Source of the DNA: Lachnospiraceae bacterium
Lineage (GTDB): Bacteria; Bacillota; Clostridia; Lachnospirales; Lachnospiraceae
Direction of reading: 5' to 3'
Length of the DNA: 9,551 bases
NCBI GenBank assembly: GCA_900772675.1
Contig: CAAGRM010000038.1
Coordinates: 1 to 9,551 of the forward strand
The position numbers and the translations under genes were made by a program. The notes beneath the pieces are model-generated. The model had not been told where the DNA came from. It saw only the letters and a list, made by a program, of their open reading frames with translations, and ran no database searches. Of the stretch, positions 7,152 through 9,551 are shown piece by piece. Each line of letters opens with the position of its first letter. Within the stretch, counting starts at the first letter, position 1.

Positions 7152-7180
7152 ATAGTAGGCAGTGTTGAAAAAAAAGTCAA
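7152..7180 (-). promoter_or_regulatory. Sigma-A-type promoter for the CDF exporter gene
   Basis: On the minus strand, -35 TTGACT (7180-7175), 17-bp spacer, -10 TACTAT (7157-7152). Start predicted near 7145, giving a leader of about 75 nt that contains the hairpin at 7100-7133. Confidence 0.7.
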
Positions 7181-7212
7181 GCCTAACATATTTTCGGAGA
7201 TTCTATCGACAG

Positions 7213-7268
7213 AGAGAAAAAGCAACGCAGACTGCTTCTTTTCAGCAATTCTGCGCCGCTTTTTCTCT
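7213..7268 (-). terminator. Long hairpin terminator downstream of the substrate-binding protein gene
   Basis: 7213-7230 pairs with 7251-7268 over 18 bp. Two central positions are G-U pairs in minus-strand RNA but A-C mismatches in plus-strand RNA, so the structure favours the minus strand. Within the loop, TGCT/AGCA can add 4 bp. The GC-rich part (GCGGCGCAG / CTGCGTTGC) is directly followed by TTTTTCTCT. It lies about 120 nt beyond the stop codon. Confidence 0.75.
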
Positions 7269-7345
7269 GTTTTTTCAGATTTTATCTCTTTTCAGGCAGA
7301 TTTGACAATCGAATGAGAGTTTTTCTTTTTCCCGCCTGAAATAGT

Positions 7346-7378
7346 GTTACCGCCCACCGGTACCCAGCGAGCCGTAAC
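7346..7378 (-). other. Small hairpin just after the substrate-binding protein gene
   Basis: On the minus strand GTTAC-G-GCTC pairs with GGGC-G-GTAAC (9 bp including one G-U, with one G-G mismatch) around a 13-nt loop containing GGTACC. No U-tract follows. It could stabilise the transcript 3' end or be incidental. Confidence 0.4.
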
Positions 7379-7388
7379 GGAATAGCTA

Positions 7389-8978
7389 CTATTTTACTTT
7401 ATAAATTTTTGCCATGTCCTGTACATACAGCGGATAGAACTGGTAGCCCGCAAAGTCGCTCCGAAGTGCAACCTCGCATGCCATATCCTCGATATACAGG
7501 TTTGCCGCATCGTCACAGAGCAGTGTTTCCATTTTTTTGTAAAGCTCAACCTGCTCCTCTTCATCCGTGCTGGTCTTAACCTGCTGATGCAGTTTATCAT
7601 ACTCTTCGTTGCTGTAGTTGATAAAGTTCTTGGATGATGTTGAGGTAAACCGTTCCAGCAACGCGCGTCCGGTCAGATATGCCGCGTCAACGCCGACAAC
7701 CGTGGACTGGAACTTCCGGTCTGCATATACATCCGACAGCCAGCTGTCCCACTCGACCTGCTGAATTTTGGCAGTAACACCGATCGCTTTAAGCTGCTCT
7801 ACCAGAACCTGGGCTGTATCGATATGCTGCTGATAATTGTTTGGCACTGTAATCGTAAGCTCAAATCCATCTGGGTATCCGGCTTCTTTTAACAGTTCTT
7901 TTGCCTTCTCAATATCCTGATTATATCGCTCTGACAGTTCCGGCACATAATATTTTCCAAATGCCGGGAACATGCTGCTTCCGATGATCGTTCCTTTTCC
8001 GTTCGCAATCATATCCAGCACTTCCTGACGGTTTGCCGCATAGCAGAGCGCCTGGCGCACCTTCACATTGTTGAGCGGTTCCACGGCATTGTTCAGATAC
8101 AGCGCCTGTACCAGGTTCATACCGCCGTCATAAATCGTAAAATCGGTATCTTCGGCAAGCTGCGCTGTCTGTGTGGAACTGAGACGTGCATACATGTCCA
8201 GTGTACCGGATTTCAGGTTTGTTACGACTGCATTGCTGTCCTTGACAATTCGAAATGTTACCTTGTCCAGATACGCCTGATTTTCCGTATCCCAGTAATC
8301 GCTGAATTTTTCAAGGACAATGTTTTCCTGCGGGGACCGTGATACATAGTGGAACGGGCCTGTTCCGACCGGATCTGCTTCCAGATCTTCCACATGCTCA
8401 GGTACAATCGCCACCGTCAGATAGGCAAGAAACTCGGTGTCTGCCTCTTTTAAATAGATGTCGATCGTGCTCTCGTCCGGAATTTCAACCTTGTCTACAT
8501 TGGAAAATGCCTCTACCAGAGGCGTTCCGTCTCCGTTGATACCCGCACAGCGTTCGATTGAATATTTTACATCCTCTGCAGTGACGGTCGTTCCATCGTG
8601 GAATTTGACACCATTCCGGAGCTTGAAGGTATAAACCTTTCCATCCTCCGAGATCGAATGGCTCTCTGCCACCGCATCGTTCAGATTTCCTTCTTCATCG
8701 GGCTTTACAAGGCCCTCATAAATATTGAATAGGATTTCTTTCGTTCCTGCCGCAACAGATTTGTGTGGGTCAAGACTATCCTCAATGTCCTGAGAAATTC
8801 CTACCGTGATAGAACCGCCCATAACAGGTTCTCCTGTCGGGGCTGATTCCGTTGATACCTGAGAACTTGCGGTATCGGAAGAATCTGCTTTCCCATCCTT
8901 GCCATCCTGGCATCCGCCAAGTACAACAGTAAGAGCTGCAACTAAAAGCAGCGCAAGTACGCTTCTTCTTTTCTTCAT
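7389..8978 (-). CDS. ABC transporter substrate-binding lipoprotein, family 5 (peptide/nickel type)
   Basis: An extracytoplasmic solute receptor anchored to the outer face of the membrane. 529 residues from the ATG at 8978; an in-frame ATG at 9008 is rejected because AAAGGAG lies just before 8978 and the resulting N-terminus is a textbook lipoprotein signal: KKRR (2-5), hydrophobic 6-19, lipobox LGGC with Cys23 as the lipidated residue. A Ser/Asp/Gly-rich linker follows (24-52). Mature domain shows SBP_bac_5 features: NIYEGLV (85-91), YTFKLRNGVKFHDG (116-129), TAEDVKYSIER (133-143), and a VEWDSWL-type segment in the second lobe. The ligand cannot be read; oligopeptides are commonest in this family, but nickel, haem, sugars and opines also occur. 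No permease or ATPase gene is in the window on either side, so it is an orphan receptor here. It has its own promoter and terminator. Confidence 0.94.
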   Translation of the reverse strand: MKKRRSVLALLLVAALTVVLGGCQDGKDGKADSSDTASSQVSTESAPTGEPVMGGSITVGISQDIEDSLDPHKSVAAGTKEILFNIYEGLVKPDEEGNLNDAVAESHSISEDGKVYTFKLRNGVKFHDGTTVTAEDVKYSIERCAGINGDGTPLVEAFSNVDKVEIPDESTIDIYLKEADTEFLAYLTVAIVPEHVEDLEADPVGTGPFHYVSRSPQENIVLEKFSDYWDTENQAYLDKVTFRIVKDSNAVVTNLKSGTLDMYARLSSTQTAQLAEDTDFTIYDGGMNLVQALYLNNAVEPLNNVKVRQALCYAANRQEVLDMIANGKGTIIGSSMFPAFGKYYVPELSERYNQDIEKAKELLKEAGYPDGFELTITVPNNYQQHIDTAQVLVEQLKAIGVTAKIQQVEWDSWLSDVYADRKFQSTVVGVDAAYLTGRALLERFTSTSSKNFINYSNEEYDKLHQQVKTSTDEEEQVELYKKMETLLCDDAANLYIEDMACEVALRSDFAGYQFYPLYVQDMAKIYKVK

Positions 8979-9026
8979 GATTTCTCCTTTTGATACGAGT
9001 TCTCTCATTTTGTAATTGTCACGCCT

Positions 9027-9055
9027 ATTTTATCCAACCTTTTCCAAAATGGCAA
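9027..9055 (-). promoter_or_regulatory. Promoter of the substrate-binding protein gene
   Basis: On the minus strand, -35 TTGCCA (9055-9050), 17-bp spacer, -10 TAAAAT (9032-9027). Start predicted near 9020, leader about 42 nt. This start point also excludes meaningful use of the upstream ATG at 9008 as the main start. Confidence 0.65.
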
Positions 9056-9062
9056 GTATATT

Positions 9063-9074
9063 ATTGTATACAAT
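9063..9074. promoter_or_regulatory. Perfect 12-bp palindrome, possible operator
   Basis: ATTGTATACAAT at 9063-9074, 8 bp upstream of the -35 of the substrate-binding protein gene. The core TGTATACA fits the GT..AC pattern bound by GntR-family repressors (known family consensus), so a ligand-responsive regulator is possible. No regulator gene is seen in the window. The 9009-9123 gap shows no clear terminator for the HD-GYP-like gene. Confidence 0.4.
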
Positions 9075-9123
9075 TTGTTTTTCCTGAAATTTCCTCCGCC
9101 TGCAGTTTTTCCAGAAGTATTTT

Positions 9124-9551
9124 TTATTTCTCTTTTTCGCACAGAATCGTCCGCATCTGTTCTGCGCACTCCGGGTCAAACCGGGTTCCTTTCCGCTCTT
9201 CCAGCTTTTTGCCGATCTCCTCCGCCGTCTCGCCCCATCTCGCATGGCGGTCCGCATAATCTGCCACGCTTAAGATTCTGGACAGCATCGGAATCTGTCT
9301 GCCGGATCTCCCTTCCAGGTATCCGCTTCCATCGTAATTTTCCCTGTGGTACAGCACCGCTTCCGCTACTTCGTCCGCAATCTGAAGTTCACGGATAATT
9401 TTGTATCCACGGGAAACGTATGTCTGATAGATTTTATACTGCTCCTCTGTCAGGCTTGGTTTCTGTATGACCTCGTCCGGCAGTCCAACGGCTCCGACCT
9501 CATGCAGAAGCCCCGCATAATAGGCATTCGTGCACATCGTATCATCACATC
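9124..9551 (-). CDS. HD-GYP-like domain protein, C-terminal part (partial), degenerate active site
   Basis: The last 142 codons of a gene that starts beyond the window. The fold signature is that of HD-GYP cyclic-di-GMP phosphodiesterases: GLLHEVGAVGLPDEV, then YHRENYDGSGYLEG, then IPMLSRILSVADYAD. However, key residues differ from the active consensus: HD of HDxGK is HE and the Lys is Ala; the His expected four residues before the Gly of the next helix (HxxxG) is Tyr; HHE is HRE; and GYP is GYL. The usual VYDALTS-RPYR segment after the VAD motif is also replaced. Retained are one His of each pair and the Asp of VAD. Active enzymes hydrolyse c-di-GMP to pGpG/GMP; this one is probably inactive or acts on something else. 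N-terminal sensory or receiver domains cannot be seen. It converges into the promoter region of the downstream lipoprotein gene with 145 nt between them. Confidence 0.82.
   Translation of the reverse strand, partial: CDDTMCTNAYYAGLLHEVGAVGLPDEVIQKPSLTEEQYKIYQTYVSRGYKIIRELQIADEVAEAVLYHRENYDGSGYLEGRSGRQIPMLSRILSVADYADRHARWGETAEEIGKKLEERKGTRFDPECAEQMRTILCEKEK

Noticed and set aside
8979..9008. Upstream ATG extending the lipoprotein by 10 residues
   Set aside because: The extension encodes the ribosome binding site of the internal ATG and would displace the lipoprotein signal peptide.
1..9551. CRISPR arrays, transposons, phage or defence genes
   Set aside because: No regularly spaced repeats, transposase motifs or terminal inverted repeats were found; gene content is housekeeping and transport.

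Overview
The window looks like chromosome of a low-to-mid GC Gram-positive anaerobe of the Clostridia, most likely Lachnospiraceae (inferred). The grounds are strong AGGAGG-type ribosome binding sites, sigma-A promoters with 17-bp spacers, a CvfB-type RNA-binding protein, a FatA-type acyl-ACP thioesterase, an elongated CDF transporter, a lipoprotein solute-binding protein and a tRNA-Gln with the U1-A72 pair. Every gene I can support lies on the minus strand, so transcription runs from high to low coordinates. I see no insertion sequence, phage gene, CRISPR array or rRNA.

Layout in the direction of transcription: (1) 9551-9124, the C-terminal end of an HD-GYP-like protein whose catalytic motifs look degenerate. 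(2) 8978-7389, a family 5 ABC transporter substrate-binding lipoprotein with its own promoter and no permease or ATPase beside it in the window. (3) A 319-nt gap holding a long terminator for that gene, then a promoter and a terminator-like leader hairpin in front of the next gene. (4) 7069-5891, a cation diffusion facilitator with an N-x3-D / D-x3-D metal site (manganese-type) and a duplicated C-terminal tail. (5) 5732-5661, tRNA-Gln(CUG) with a near-consensus promoter and its own terminator. (6) 5507-4803, acyl-ACP thioesterase. (7) 4708-3239, nicotinate phosphoribosyltransferase. (8) 3216-2365, a CvfB-like S1/winged-helix RNA-binding protein, 22 nt after pncB and followed by a strong hairpin. 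(9) 2169-1, the first 723 codons of DNA polymerase III alpha (dnaE), which continues past the window edge.

Functionally this is mostly housekeeping: replication, NAD salvage, fatty acid chain release, a tRNA, metal export and peptide-type solute capture. pncB and cvfB probably share a transcript; most other genes carry their own promoters. I do not see a convincing undescribed multi-gene system. The observations most worth a second look are the apparently catalytically dead HD-GYP domain, the Mn-type CDF behind a possible attenuator leader, and the apparently intact PHP metal site in DnaE.
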